The position numbers were made by a program, and so were the translations under genes. Positions 1-10,869 of a stretch of DNA of 64,000 nt are shown here, piece after piece. How positions within the stretch are numbered: position 1 is the stretch's first letter; the number at the start of each line of letters is the position of its first letter. The DNA lies in NCBI GenBank assembly GCA_963854835.1, contig OY978528.1:52424508-52488507 (forward strand), read 5' to 3'. The notes under the pieces are model-generated. The model searched no databases, was not told the DNA's origin, and saw only the letters and a program-made list of their open reading frames with translations. The stretch is from Megamerina dolium (Eukaryota > Arthropoda > Insecta > Diptera > Megamerinidae).

Positions 1-32
1 ATCATGCATGCATTTTCTTCTTCTTTACTTAC

Positions 33-414
33 TTTTAGCTTCATCAACATCTTCATAATTAATCTCAGGTACATTCATATCGCCAGCGCGTACCATATTA
101 TAGTACATACCCTCCAACGTTATAAGATCATCATGACTTCCTTCCTCTACCACTTTACCCTCATGTATGAATACAATTTTATCAGCACCACGTACAGCCG
201 ATAGTCTATGCGATACAACGATGGTGGTTCGTCCTTTACTGGCCAAATCCAATGCCTGTTGAACAAGCTTTTCCGATTGATAATCCAATGCAGAGGTGGC
301 CTCGTCGAGCAGAAGAATTTTGGGGTTTTGAATGAGAGCTCGTGCAATAGCAATTCTCTGTTTTTGTCCACCTGAAAGCTGAGAACCACGTTCACCGATC
401 ATCGTTTGATAAGT
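33..414 (-). CDS. Mdr65: Mdr65 coding exon 7 (signature, Walker B, H-loop)
   Basis: Encodes [10 protein letters not shown], the ABC signature LSGGQ, Walker B, the D-loop SALD and the H-loop, then the start of the acidic linker ([11 protein letters not shown]). The donor GTAAGT at 32-27 is followed by in-frame stops, so the gene continues beyond the window. Confidence 0.95.
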
Positions 415-3400
415 CTATGTAGGTGAGAAGCTTTTATGGTTATCATATTTGAGATATTATATGAATAAATCAATTTACTTGTGGCAATTCGCTAATAAAT
501 TCATGAACTCCAGCAGCCTGTGCTGCAGCTTCGACTTCTTTTTGTGTTGCACTCGGTTTACCATATCTGATATTTTCCGCTTTTAAGTAAATTCATATAT
601 ATTTTTAGATGCTTTCAATAAGTTACATTTGATTTCAAATACTTACCAATCGTTCCAAGAAACAGTACAGGCTCTTGACCAACAACTGCAATATTCGCAC
701 GCAGCCATTGGATATTGTATTTGCGAATATCTAAATCATCAAGTAAAATCGATCCAAAGACGGGATCATAGAAACGTTGTAACAATTGTATACACGTTGA
801 TTTACCACAACCCGATGAACCGACCAGAGCGACCGTTTGACCAGCTCGCACTTTAAAAGCAAGACCACGGTGTACGATAACATCCTGTCGTGATGGATAG
901 CGAAAGAATACATCCTGAAATTCGACATCACCACGAAGACCGTAGTTGAGAATCTTACCGTCCGTTGACAACGGATCGATTTTCGACGTCGTATCTATCA
1001 CCTTGAATATGTTTGTAGCACAACCGCGTGCCATTGCAAAGGATTCCAAGAAGGGCGAAGTGCGTGCAATATTATCAGCGCCAACAATTATACCAAAAAA
1101 AGCCTAGAAGTGGATAGGAGAGAGTAAAAAAAAAAACTCAAGAACATTATATTGTGTGTGTATTAGGGTGGTACCTAATATGTGCTCATAAGAATCAACG
1201 TTTTTCTGATTCATACTTACAATCATTAATATCGCTGGCGTATATTCTTTATCTTCCACCTTACGATCGGCTAAGATCAAATTGACACCATACCAGAAAG
1301 CACCGGAACATGAAAGAAATAACATTGCCTTTAGTACACCATCACTGAAACCGGAGAAAGCACCCTTTCGTTGACTGGCCTTTCGTGCTGGTACTAGAAA
1401 ATTATCATAACGTTCTGATTCCTTTTTTTCACCACCGAACGAGACTACTGTGCGTATGGATTGTAGCACTTCTTCAACAAGATTGCCAGCGCCAGCGTAT
1501 GATTCTTGTTCCCGTGTCGTTAGATTACTTTGGAACTGTACGAAATCGTTATCATTAATTCAATATTGTGTCACATTTCTAGAGAGAAAGTACATAGTAA
1601 TACTTACCTTTGCTACAAAATAATTCATTATTATCACAATTGGTATATAGACACTGACTGCCAGCGTCAATTTCCAGCCATAACCAAATGAAATGCCAAC
1701 AGTAATGATGAAACCAATGATTAAATATAGAAAATGTCCAACTTTTTCAGATATACCATCACGTATTTTCTCAATATCACTATGGAAATAGAAGAAATGC
1801 ACTATATTTGTGTAATCTGTGTACATTAACTTGGGTGAAATTGTATGAAACTAAATTAGAACAATCTGGCTCACTGAAAAAAAATTTTTTGAATCATTTC
1901 AAGTGTTTTATGTCAAAAAAGTATAAAGAAATTCTAGATTTGGGCCGGAATACTTCTTAATTTTTACATAAGTTATAAAATGTTTGGTGGGAATATTAAC
2001 AAAAAGCAATGGCCGTCGGTTATATTCTTCACTGCTCTACGAAGATCCCTATTAGTTACGGGATATTTGTCGATTTTTAGCTATTTTGATGATCATATTG
2101 AAAAATCACCCGAAAAAGTCAAGGTAGGAGATAAGTAAGTCTACACGAAAAGTTGGGAAGAAGGGGGCATTTTATATTTCACCGTATAAAATCGGTTCAT
2201 AGGCAGCTATGGGGAAATTTGTTAATTTTTCTGCAAGCAAAGGAAATCTTAGGGAGTAAAAGTGAGAGGAGTCGGCTTACACTCAATTACTCCATAGTGT
2301 ATAGGTCAATCATTTGTGAACACTTTGACTTTTTGTGACATCTATTTTTAGTGAAAAATAATCGTTGAACTACTAGAGATCCAAGCAAACTTTTATAAAA
2401 TGCTGTTTAAAACTATAGTGACTTTTAGTGATGAGACATTTTTTACCATAAGTATAGATTATTTCCAAGGTTGTTTTTTGTGATTTTGAGACGCGCCTTT
2501 AACTTTTATAAACATAAACCAACGTCTGATAGGATACAGTAATATTTTAACTTGGCTCGAATATGTCAACTTACGAATTTAGGCTTAATCTGTTGGATCA
2601 ATTTTAGCTTTTATACCTTTACTATATTTTTTGTGGGTGCCGTAGCTCAGTGGTTAGTATGTTGGCCTTCTGATCTGTAGGTTGTGGGTTCAATCCCCGA
2701 CGGAAGCATAACAAATTTCATATCGAAAAGTAACAATTTGCCATGGAAAAGCTTCTAAAGGAACTCCGTTCGGTATCGGCTAAAATAAGTAGGCTAAATA
2801 AGTAGCTTTGCCAAAGAGCCCTTCGGGGCTTATAAGTGATAATTGTAGACCACAATGGGATAAAAAATGAGCTAATTCACTGAATTTTCCTTGATTTTTA
2901 AAAATTGTATATGTGCTGAGAAAAATGAGAGTGCCATATAGATCGACTATAACACCCAAACCTATTGCAAAAAAATCTCAAACCTCTGTTCAAATCTACA
3001 GACTTTTCCAATATATCTAATTTCAATATTCATACTCAATCATATTTTGTGTAAAATTCTGTTTTGTTGCCAAATCATGCCAGCCAATATCCTGTCGGAT
3101 TACAGCTTCAAAGAGGCGTTGACGCATGCGTGTGACTTGACGCAGTGCCACCAAATTGAATATATCAACGGAAAATATACCCGAAATGAACATAATGATG
3201 GATGCTATTGTTAATAGGATGCCATACGATATAGAATCATTATATAATTCCGTCATACTCTCAGGTTCGGTGGCATTCGTTCTGTAAGAGAACAATCATA
3301 CTGTATCATATCTGAGCAAGTAACAAACAAAAGATGTATAGTTAATACTTACAGTGTTTTACCGCCACCAAAAATCGGCAGAGCATATGTTCTGGAACTT

Positions 3401-3642
3401 GTGCCAATTCTTAATGTACGATCTACTAACATTGCAGTAAATTCACTGTAAATAATCACAACCGCTGGTAGAGTGAGCGCCTTTATAGCAGACATCAGGA
3501 GGCCGATAAAGAGAAATACTATTTCACATGGTGTTGAAAAACGAAATAAACGCCAAAAACTTATTGGTTTTGTTGGCTCTAAACCAGCTGCAACAGGTTG
3601 TTCATCGGAAATTTTCGATGACGATGATTCTTCGCGTTCCAT
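33..3642 (-). CDS. Mdr65: Mdr65-type ABC-B multidrug efflux transporter, 5' half of the gene (partial)
   Basis: Full-size P-glycoprotein-type ABC exporter: ATP-driven efflux of hydrophobic compounds at the plasma membrane; Drosophila Mdr65 is known as a blood-brain-barrier drug pump. Seven coding exons read right to left: 3353-3642, 3036-3281, 1608-1779, 1221-1535, 647-1103, 479-579, 33-414. Joined, they keep one frame for about 654 codons: cytosolic N-terminus, membrane domain 1, then ATPase domain 1 with A-loop Tyr ~410, Walker [10 protein letters not shown] ~436-444, Q-loop Gln ~484, LSGGQ ~540-544, Walker B ILLLDE ~560-565 and H-loop His ~596. All catalytic motifs are intact. The last exon ends at a GTAAGT donor (27-32), so membrane domain 2 and ATPase domain 2 lie off the left edge; family proteins are about 1300 residues. 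Start chosen at ATG 3640-3642 (context AAAATGG). The N-terminus and the [14 protein letters not shown] and GGGKTL stretches favour Mdr65 over Mdr49 or Mdr50. Best2 lies upstream on the same strand. Confidence 0.95.
479..579 (-). CDS. Mdr65: Mdr65 coding exon 6
   Basis: A 101-bp exon too short for ordinary ORF scans. It is read as (G)CG GAA AAT ATC AGA TAT GGT, giving [20 protein letters not shown] then HEFISELPQ, the ATPase helical subdomain. It fits the phases of exons 5 and 7. The acceptor is TTAAAAG, with a poor pyrimidine tract; the donor is GTAAAT. Confidence 0.9.
647..1103 (-). CDS. Mdr65: Mdr65 coding exon 5 (Walker A)
   Basis: Ends membrane domain 1 ([15 protein letters not shown]) and enters ATPase domain 1: A-loop FFRYPSR, Walker [10 protein letters not shown] and Q-loop VVGQEPVLF. 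Acceptor TTCTAG, donor GTAAGT; leaves one base of the next codon. Confidence 0.95.
1221..1535 (-). CDS. Mdr65: Mdr65 coding exon 4
   Basis: Exactly 105 codons, phase 0 at both ends. Encodes the [17 protein letters not shown] loop and [11 protein letters not shown], then a membrane helix ([20 protein letters not shown]). Acceptor GTACAG, donor GTAAGT. Confidence 0.94.
1608..1779 (-). CDS. Mdr65: Mdr65 coding exon 3
   Basis: Encodes [19 protein letters not shown] and the next two membrane helices ([18 protein letters not shown] and following). It is separated from exon 2 by a 1256-bp intron (1780-3035), far longer than the other introns here, which carries a SINE. Acceptor CCATAG, donor GTAAGT. 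Confidence 0.93.
2635..2838 (+). mobile_element. tRNA-derived SINE, copy 1, internally deleted, in Mdr65 intron 2
   Basis: Begins GGGTGCCGTAGCTCAGTGG, with A-box and B-box (GGTTCAATCC) like a tRNA gene. It then jumps from the first third of the SINE body to the conserved 3' part ending GAGCCCTTCGGGGCTTATAAGTG. It lies antisense to Mdr65. The family is compared under findings. Confidence 0.88.
3036..3281 (-). CDS. Mdr65: Mdr65 coding exon 2
   Basis: Follows a TTACAG acceptor and encodes the second membrane helix and first intracellular loop ([20 protein letters not shown], then [15 protein letters not shown]). I end it at the weaker donor GTATGA because joining there restores the family motif ..[17 protein letters not shown] with exon 3. 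Phase 2 at both ends. Confidence 0.92.
3353..3642 (-). CDS. Mdr65: Mdr65 coding exon 1
   Basis: Starts with ATG and encodes about 96 residues: a Ser/Glu-rich cytosolic leader, then the first membrane helix (about residues 41-60). Ends in phase 2 at the donor GTAAGT (read on minus at 3352-3347). Intron 1 is only 71 bp. Confidence 0.93.
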
Positions 3643-5460
3643 TTTGAAGGAGCGCTATAGTGGTCTGAATCAAAGTGGAGAATTTATTGAATATGGATTG
3701 ATTGATATGAATAAATACTTGTGCGCATGTACTACGTATGTATGTAAGAGTAGAATCGCCCGTACATTCTACTCTTGTAAAACGATAGTGAGGTTAATTT
3801 AATTAAGATATTGAATAATGAATACCATAGCAAACTAGAGAGACGCTTTAGTTAACCTTATGGGTCAATCAATATGTCTTAATATGTGCGATGATTGATC
3901 GTTATGATATGATATGATATTATGTGTGCATTTGACAAAAGAAAAGTCAAACTTTGATTTTAATAGCGATATCATTTTTGAAGAAGAAATCAACGCACAT
4001 GTATATATTCATTCATCAATAAGTATTGAATCAATCCAAATTGTTTTTAGTCGTTTGAGATCATTTTCTCATTTTTAATTACCTCTCGTCTCTAAATTCT
4101 TCACTATGAAGATGGCAGTATGAGTATTATCCTTTTTGTTTACTTAACTTCACTAGAGACACTATTTATGCTAAATATTATACCAAGTTATTCTTTAAAA
4201 TGGAACGACACCCATGACGATCGAATATGAACTGAATTTAAGTTGAGTTCTGATCATGTTTAAATTTTATGAATTTATTTAAACAATAATTGGTTTTTTT
4301 CACTCGTTTGTCTCAATATATGGATCGATTGTACGTACGTACGACCAAGAGCAAATTGTCATAGTTGATGTTGCTTCACGCTCGTACATCGGCATATTAA
4401 TATTGGCGTTGAAATATATAGTTTAATTGTTTTGCATTCTTGTAGTTAATTGATCGCTTGGAGATGTGGGGTAGGTTGTTTGGGTTCATAGCAGAAACAC
4501 TACATGTATGTACATCACTGTGGGCCATATCTTTAAACGAACTGATTCAGCAAAAGATGTAAAACTGAAACCATTACGAAAAATGTTTTCTGATTAAGCA
4601 AAGAATTGCAGATATGAAAACTTATCCATTTTTAGTTTTCGATTTTATTTTGTATGGGAGCCTCCTTGAGGTGTGTATATATTGGGTAAGAATGTTCGGA
4701 GCAAATGTTATTCAGGGGTCTGGGATATTATTCGATGTTAAGGTTAGTATGAGAGGCCCTCTAAGGGGGTGAAGATAAAAACTTAGCATGTTAAGAAAAA
4801 TTGTTTGAGAGTGAAATGAAAACGATAGGAGGGAATTAAGGAAAAACATAGTTAAAATTTTATGTTTTCACTGAGCTAGGTTGTCACATCCTAATTTACA
4901 CACATACACACATATATTTACGTGAACATGTACGAGCCATTATATGAAATCTAGGCATTATTCTATGCATGATGAGAGAGATGAATGAATGATGCTGAAT
5001 GTGTCATCATAAAAGATATTGTAAATTATGAGAAATCGAAACACCAAATGATACTTCTGTACATTATAATAGAGAAAAGTGGTCGCGTGAGAGATCCAGG
5101 AATATGCGTTAGTAAAATTTATACTTAGCATTAACATATTTGTTCTTAGCATTTTCTTTTTGATTGTATATATTGCTGAAAATTTTAATAAAAACTGAGA
5201 GATTATTATAAAAACCTTATGCAATGATCTCCCATAAGATCCCAATTTGATCTTGTGACCTTGAAGTAGAACATCAATCAAATCAAATTGCTACAATGTT
5301 GTTATATATTGTATTTCAATAAATGGGCAACATTTTACTGCAACATTTTTCAGAAATAATAAATCAATAAATGTAGACAGAATAGATACATTTTATGTAG
5401 ATTCATAAAATTGTAAACAAATATTGTACTTAGTTTACTTGCTTCCTTATGTTTCCATTA
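3643..5460. other. Intergenic DNA 5' of Mdr65
   Basis: No coding exon seen. The first few hundred bases left-to-right must include the Mdr65 leader and promoter, but I see no convincing TATA box or initiator. A short GATAT tandem lies near 3905-3920. The rest is AT-rich and unique within the window. Confidence 0.5.
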
Positions 5461-5462
5461 CA

Positions 5463-6450
5463 ACCGAAAATCGATTAGGCTAGCTGGCGCCAATTAGATT
5501 TTATGCGCCATCAAGTTATCCAGTACTTGGTCTTTCCACCGGCAGTTAGGTATGTCTCTTTTGCGTCGTACACCAGCCGATTTCCAATATATATGACCTT
5601 CTTAGCTGGAGAGTTCGACATGACCTAGTCAGCGCAGCCCCTGAATTTTTATGTACTTTACAATGTCGGTGTCGGCATACATCTCATACAGCTCATGGTT
5701 GTACCTTATTCGATACTCTCCACCAAAATAAATAGGTCCAAAGATCTTGCGATGAGGGACTTGTAGAATATAGTTTTCGTTTCTTGAGAGAAGGCTCGAC
5801 TTCTCAATTGCTTACTTAACCCAAAGAAGCACCTGTTTCCAAGAGTGGTCATAAACTTCTTCGAGGTGCTGAAGCTCTCTTTGGTCAAGTACTCCTCCTC
5901 ATCCATCGGGGCGTGGGCACATATTGGACTGATGTTAAAAAATTTAGCATTAATGCGGATTGTTATTAGCCGTTCGTTTCTTACTGAGAACAAATCCACA
6001 TCCGAGTTTGTGCCTCCTCGCATAGCCTTATATTTACGGAGAACATTAACCAGCTGAATAGAATAGTTGTATATGTGCATACCCTTAATTCGTGGTGTAT
6101 ATTTTGTATGCAGGGTCATCATTAAAAGGGGCAGTCCCCGTTCGAGGCTTGTTCAAATTTTTCATTGGAAGAGTGCTTTTATGGGCTGGGTCCCAAACCC
6201 AACGTACAAGCTCTAGCCGAGGAGGTTTTCGCAACTCACTTCAGCCGCCTCCCAGTGGGTGCCAGGAAGACGTTGCGTTAAAGAATGACAGTGCCGGCAC
6301 ATAGCGTGCAAAACAAACTACATGACTTCCAGTGAGTTGACATGCGAAAAGTTCAACAAGGATTGCGCTGGGGCTAGCGCAGGTTGAGGCAGTTAGACAC
6401 GTTACCTTGCGAAAACACCACCAGACCACCAGACAAATAGTGTACAATAT
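5463..6450 (-). mobile_element. RTE-type non-LTR retrotransposon relic, endonuclease fused to RT tail by deletion
   Basis: Minus-strand frames show an APE-type endonuclease fragment (ERLITIRINAKFFNIS then CAHAPMDEEEYLTKESF, about 5870-6020). It runs directly into the C-terminal RT region (NRCFFGLSKQLRSRAFSQET and KTIFYKSLIARS, about 5710-5830) and then the terminal part with GLRxLGHV and CRWKDQVLDNL (to about 5465). The central RT domain, including its catalytic YxDD, is missing. The GC-richer stretch at 6110-6440 probably holds its 5' part. Identification rests on resemblance to insect RTE-like proteins; boundaries are approximate. Confidence 0.65.
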
Positions 6451-6577
6451 TTTCATATCTAAATATGTGAGCAATGTTGTAAAATATTGGTCTCAAATTG
6501 TAACCCTAAAATAAATTGAATCGTTTTATAAAAGATTATGTTAAAAAATAAAAAAATATTTATGATTGAAAATTTCA

Positions 6578-7183
6578 TACAGTTTGTCAAGAATGAGTTT
6601 ACTTTTTTATTACTTTTTATTTCTGCACAATTTTTTTTTGTTGTTAATAGTTACACATAGTATTTAAATAGAAAAAATAGAACAAAACAAAATTATTTAA
6701 TTTTGTAAGTGTCAAGTAACTCTTTTCGCAAATATTGGCACAGGATATTGTATAATATATTAAGTAAACACCTGACTTTATTATAAAATTGATACTTAGC
6801 ATGATATCCCTTAGCATCAATTACGCATTGTAGCAGTTTTATCATGGAATGAACCAACTTTCTCAAGTCGTCGGCATTATTATCCATTATTGCAGTTTTA
6901 AGTGCTGTTAGTTTTTTTGGATCCCTTTAGGCGACTTTTTTCTTTAAATGGACCCACAAATTTTCAATTGTGCTTGAGTCTGGACTCTTAGTCCGTGTAT
7001 CCATCACTTTGCCGCAATTCTACAAAAGCCACATTCCTTATTATTACGGTCAGTATCTTGGTAAAATGTAAAATGTTGGTTTGTTGTAAAAAGTAAAAAC
7101 AGTATAAAAGGCAATATTTTTTGCTCCTGAAATTGAAAATTGAATTTATTTTCAATGCGAAAACTCATTCTTGTCAAACTGTA
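6578..7183 (-). mobile_element. Tc1-family DNA transposon, internally deleted, with terminal inverted repeats
   Basis: Ends are inverted copies: left TACAGTTTGTCAAGAATGAG, right complement TACAGTTTGACAAGAATGAG, so the TIR is at least 20 bp and the outer TA fits the Tc1 target site. Minus-strand relics inside include FYQDTDRNNKE (second catalytic Asp region, about 7010-7065), SPDSSTIENLW (third Asp region), then RDPKKLTALKTAI and the C-terminal AKGYHAKYQF. The first Asp region is absent and frames are broken, so it is non-autonomous, about 606 bp. Confidence 0.82.
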
Positions 7184-9557
7184 TGTGCAAATGTTTTTCA
7201 AAACTTCTCTAAGAAATTTGAAACTTTTTTTGACAGTAATCACTTCTTTTTTTTTTAAACTAGACCATTGCAGCATTAGTGTTTGCGGGACGTATAGAAC
7301 AACAGCACTTTCGCCTATAACACCAAATGGCATAGTGGGCGCGGAAGTTTTGTTGTTACCAGTTACTTCAACTATAACTCGTATACCAAATAAAGAAAAC
7401 CATTTAAGCGTAATCCCTCTTAAATCATGAATCATATTTACTTGGTTCATTTTGAATTAAATTGCTATGATTTCATTTTATTTATAATAACAATAATTAT
7501 AATTATATAAATTGCATATAATTTGTATACAAAATATGGCTAAATGATATTATTAATTATTATAAGAATCAAGATAAAAGAAGTAATTCAAATAACATAG
7601 AAATCTAAAAATAATATATAATTACTTGAATTGTCTTTAAATTTATACTCTTCTATTTTTAATTATGTACTTTTGTATGCCTATGATCAATACATATACA
7701 TAGTAAAAAATATCACATAATAGTACAAGTAACTAATGCAGTAACTAATTTAAGTACATACATATAAAATTATAAATTGATTTAATTAGTTGGATATTAC
7801 GGTTTGATTTTTTATTATTTATAAATTATAAACACACACATTCTTAGTAACATATATATGAATTAGAGAAAAGAAATTTCAATTAACCCATTTGAAACAG
7901 TTTTGTTAAAACCTTATCGATGAAATTCAATCGATGCAGGAATTAATTTACCAATATTCCATATGACAAACAAATGGGTTAGGGCAAGTGCCAACAATAT
8001 AAATATAAAAGAATATAGTATGTACATTGGGCCTAAATCGATTTTTTGTTGTAACGGCCACAAAAGTGTGTAAGTAAGTAGTATGCATATATTAGTAAAA
8101 GAAATAAAAATAGAAATAAATTGTTCAATATGTTTAAGATTTGAGAAGTAAAATTATAGACACAAGTTTTAAAGTAAACTTCATTTAGCATTTATTATCT
8201 AATTAATTTAATTGCTTTACAAAAATTCATATGGAATATAGTACGAATGTACGTATTAATACATTTTATTGTTTAATATTTCTAGATGGACGGATCGGAT
8301 CGATTGCTTTATTGCACAACAAATATATAATAGTATAAATAAATACATATCCGATTTAATTATACAATACCTACTATGGGAGCTCTTTGTTTGTACGGTC
8401 AATATGTATGCACCCAACAAGAATGACATTATAAAATCTGAAATATTTGGGAAAGGCTTGATTCCCAACATGATGTTCAATATGATTTTCAAACTGAACT
8501 CAATCGCTTGAAAAATATCTTATCATTCTCAACTTTATATTCAATATATGTAAGTCTCGACTTGGCCACAAATGTTTTTTGCTAACATATTTACATATTG
8601 TGGAAAGATCCGAAACACAGTGCGTTGATCCCATACAACAGGTGAACAAAAAAACAAAAATCGAAGGAATGGTTGGATTTCAATGAATCTTCGTATATGT
8701 ATTACACTACTTTAGAATTAATTATTTTGGAAAAATACCAAGAAACGCAAGTATAGGGGATATTTAGTATAGACATCCTGAGCTCAAAACACATAAGAAA
8801 TTTTTTCTTATGGTCAGGTTTTTGAAATAACGTTTATTATTTTTTATTTTTTGGATGAAATCATTCAAAAATTTGAATTTTGAAGTGCGAGCGTACACCT
8901 ATATGTACACATATGAAAGTAGAGCGTATGATGAACACTTAAAATGTTAAGTGTTACAAATCATTAAAAATTAAATTTTCACCCGTAATATTAGGCTTAA
9001 AGGCGAGTTAAAAAAAAAATAATACATTCCTGATTTTTACAACTTCTTATAAAAAATCGCAAATATTCTACAAAAATTTGATTTAAACCAGCCATAACTC
9101 TGCTAGATTTAGCTCAATCTCTGTCGTTAAAATCCTATTTTAATTGTCTTTCGAAAGAGGTACTGTTGATCATACTTGACAGTTTAGCAAGAATTTTTTT
9201 GAATTAAAAAAAAATACACATTGTAAAAATTTTTTATTTTTTAGGAAAATTGGTCGAGTTTAACACGACCACGGTGAGATTTTCTTCAATTATTTTCCTG
9301 AATTCTATTTCTGACTATTCATTGTAAAATGATACCTTATTCATCAAAAACGATGACCCAAAAATTCAAAGCGCGTTTGTCATTTAAAAAATTTTAGTAT
9401 TTTTTGTAGTATTTTTCAACAGTTTGTTGTCTCTAAAATGCTGATTTTTACGCACTCCTAACATATAGGAGTATATGTAATATTATATTTTAATAGTGGA
9501 ACAATATGAGGACAACAATATTGTATAAAATGCTGTATTTTACATATATAAGAGGTT
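7184..9557. other. Intergenic DNA, AT-rich
   Basis: 7190-7450 is open on both strands but resembles no family I know. TTAACCCATTTG (7883-7894) faces CAAATGGGTTAG (7971-7982) as an inverted pair about 75 bp apart, possibly a tiny MITE. About 9248-9375 is shared with 14513-14650 (separate entry). Otherwise nothing recognised. Confidence 0.5.
9248..9375 (+). repeat. Dispersed repeat, copy 1 of 2
   Basis: TTGGTCGAG ... TGACTATTC(A/C)TTGTAAA(A/T)TGATACC(T/A)TATTCAT is shared with 14513-14650 in Best2 intron 6, at roughly 75-80% identity by eye, with a gap. It is probably an old transposon fragment; no ends or coding trace visible. Confidence 0.5.
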
Positions 9558-9688
9558 AGATCAAATAGTACCCGTCTTTGGAGCCAAGAGGCGTTGCTAA
9601 ATAAGTTATCATTACCGTAGTCCCCTGTCACCTGCCAAAATACTCTTAGTAATGCCACCTGTCTGTACATAGGCGTACTTTTTGATCC
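9558..9688. repeat. Candidate short MITE with 17-bp inverted ends
   Basis: Left end AGATCAAATAGTACCCG; complement of the right end GGATCAAAAAGTACGCC (14 of 17 agree). The 131-bp interior has a more GC-balanced composition than its surroundings. Ends resemble mariner-type TIRs but no target duplication is clear. Confidence 0.42.
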
Positions 9689-10279
9689 AGTGATTCTTCG
9701 AGTGTTTCAATCTACGAATTTGCATTACTACAATTAATATAACATTTCTTTTTCTTCATAATTCCTTCGAGAATGATTTTAGATTTTGAAATGGGGGATA
9801 AATTGCAGAAATCAGTTATACATTTACTTCTGAGAGAAGAAAAACGAATTACTCAATGATATATTGGGAAACAGGAAATTAACATAAACAACAAACTTTT
9901 ATATATAGACATGTTAAGAAAAGTGAGAGCATAATATAATTCAATTTTCAAATTTGAAATTATGAAATAATCCGATTATCCCATTCTGACGGACTGCGTC
10001 ACTCTCTATACCGAGTCCGAACCCGAGCTATGCAATCAGGCATTTTCCTTAAATTTACATAGATTTGAATATATCTATAGCTATGTACTTATATACATTT
10101 ATATTGTTTACTTCACAACCAAATAATATCAAGATTTGTTTTCTGGGGGTGTAAGAATGTGGCAACATTAAACCACCGTCATCCTCTAAACACCCATTAA
10201 ACATAAGCTATGAGAAAGAGATACGATTACGAGTACCACAGGAGTACTTGATAATTAATCGCGCTAATTGGTGGCTTCA
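9689..10279. other. 3' flank of Best2
   Basis: Expected to hold the Best2 3' UTR (read on minus). No AATAAA (TTTATT on plus) lies within the first 400 bp after the stop, so the cleavage site cannot be placed. Confidence 0.4.
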
Positions 10280-10869
10280 TTACACATACACTTCCTTAGT
10301 TTTCGGCTCTGGATGCCGTTGTGTTAAAGTAGTGGTTGTTGAGGGTGTTTGACTGTTGCCATTAGGCATAGCTGCTTTAGTTTTTGATGTCGTTGCTTTG
10401 GTGATATTTCTTGTAGGTTTCACTTCAATAGCAGCTAAATTATTCGGTTCCCCAACTGACCTTAGTGATGATTTTCTATCTAATATGTATGAGTCTTGTA
10501 TATTTAGATTTAGATTGGCTTTGAAACTATTAGCACGCGATATATCCGTGCCGCCACCATTCAATGGTTTCACAGATAAAATGGCGGTAGTTGTTGTATT
10601 TCCATTGCTATTATTCGAATCGTTGCTGTCGTTGCCATTCAAATCGTTAATGGTAAGTGGTGATGGCGAACGTTGTATTGAAAGTGACAATGGTATTGTG
10701 GTGATGACGTCATTGTTATCAAAACCAGTGGCGGTAGTTGTGATTGTTGGCATTTGATGGGTTGTTATTGGCATTATATTGAGAGTGCCCGACGACATGG
10801 TATCAGCTGGGCTTGTAGTTACCGTGAAGGGGAACGAAAGTGTTGTGATATTGGTTGTGACTGGATTTG
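10280..10869 (-). CDS. Best2: Best2 coding exon 11 (terminal)
   Basis: Last coding exon, 590 bp to TAA at 10282-10280. Encodes a Thr/Ser/Asn-rich, probably disordered cytosolic tail (runs such as [16 protein letters not shown]) ending [10 protein letters not shown]. Acceptor TTGACAG. No domain visible. Confidence 0.88.

Noticed and set aside
2635..2710. tRNA gene
   Set aside because: The head looks like tRNA-Arg, but stems are mispaired, it is repeated eight times with the same non-tRNA body, and copies are truncated: a SINE, not a tRNA gene. The same holds at 31373, 37409 and 52049.
6110..6474. Protein gene in the GC-richer stretch
   Set aside because: Short frames on both strands without known similarity; more likely the 5' part of the RTE relic.
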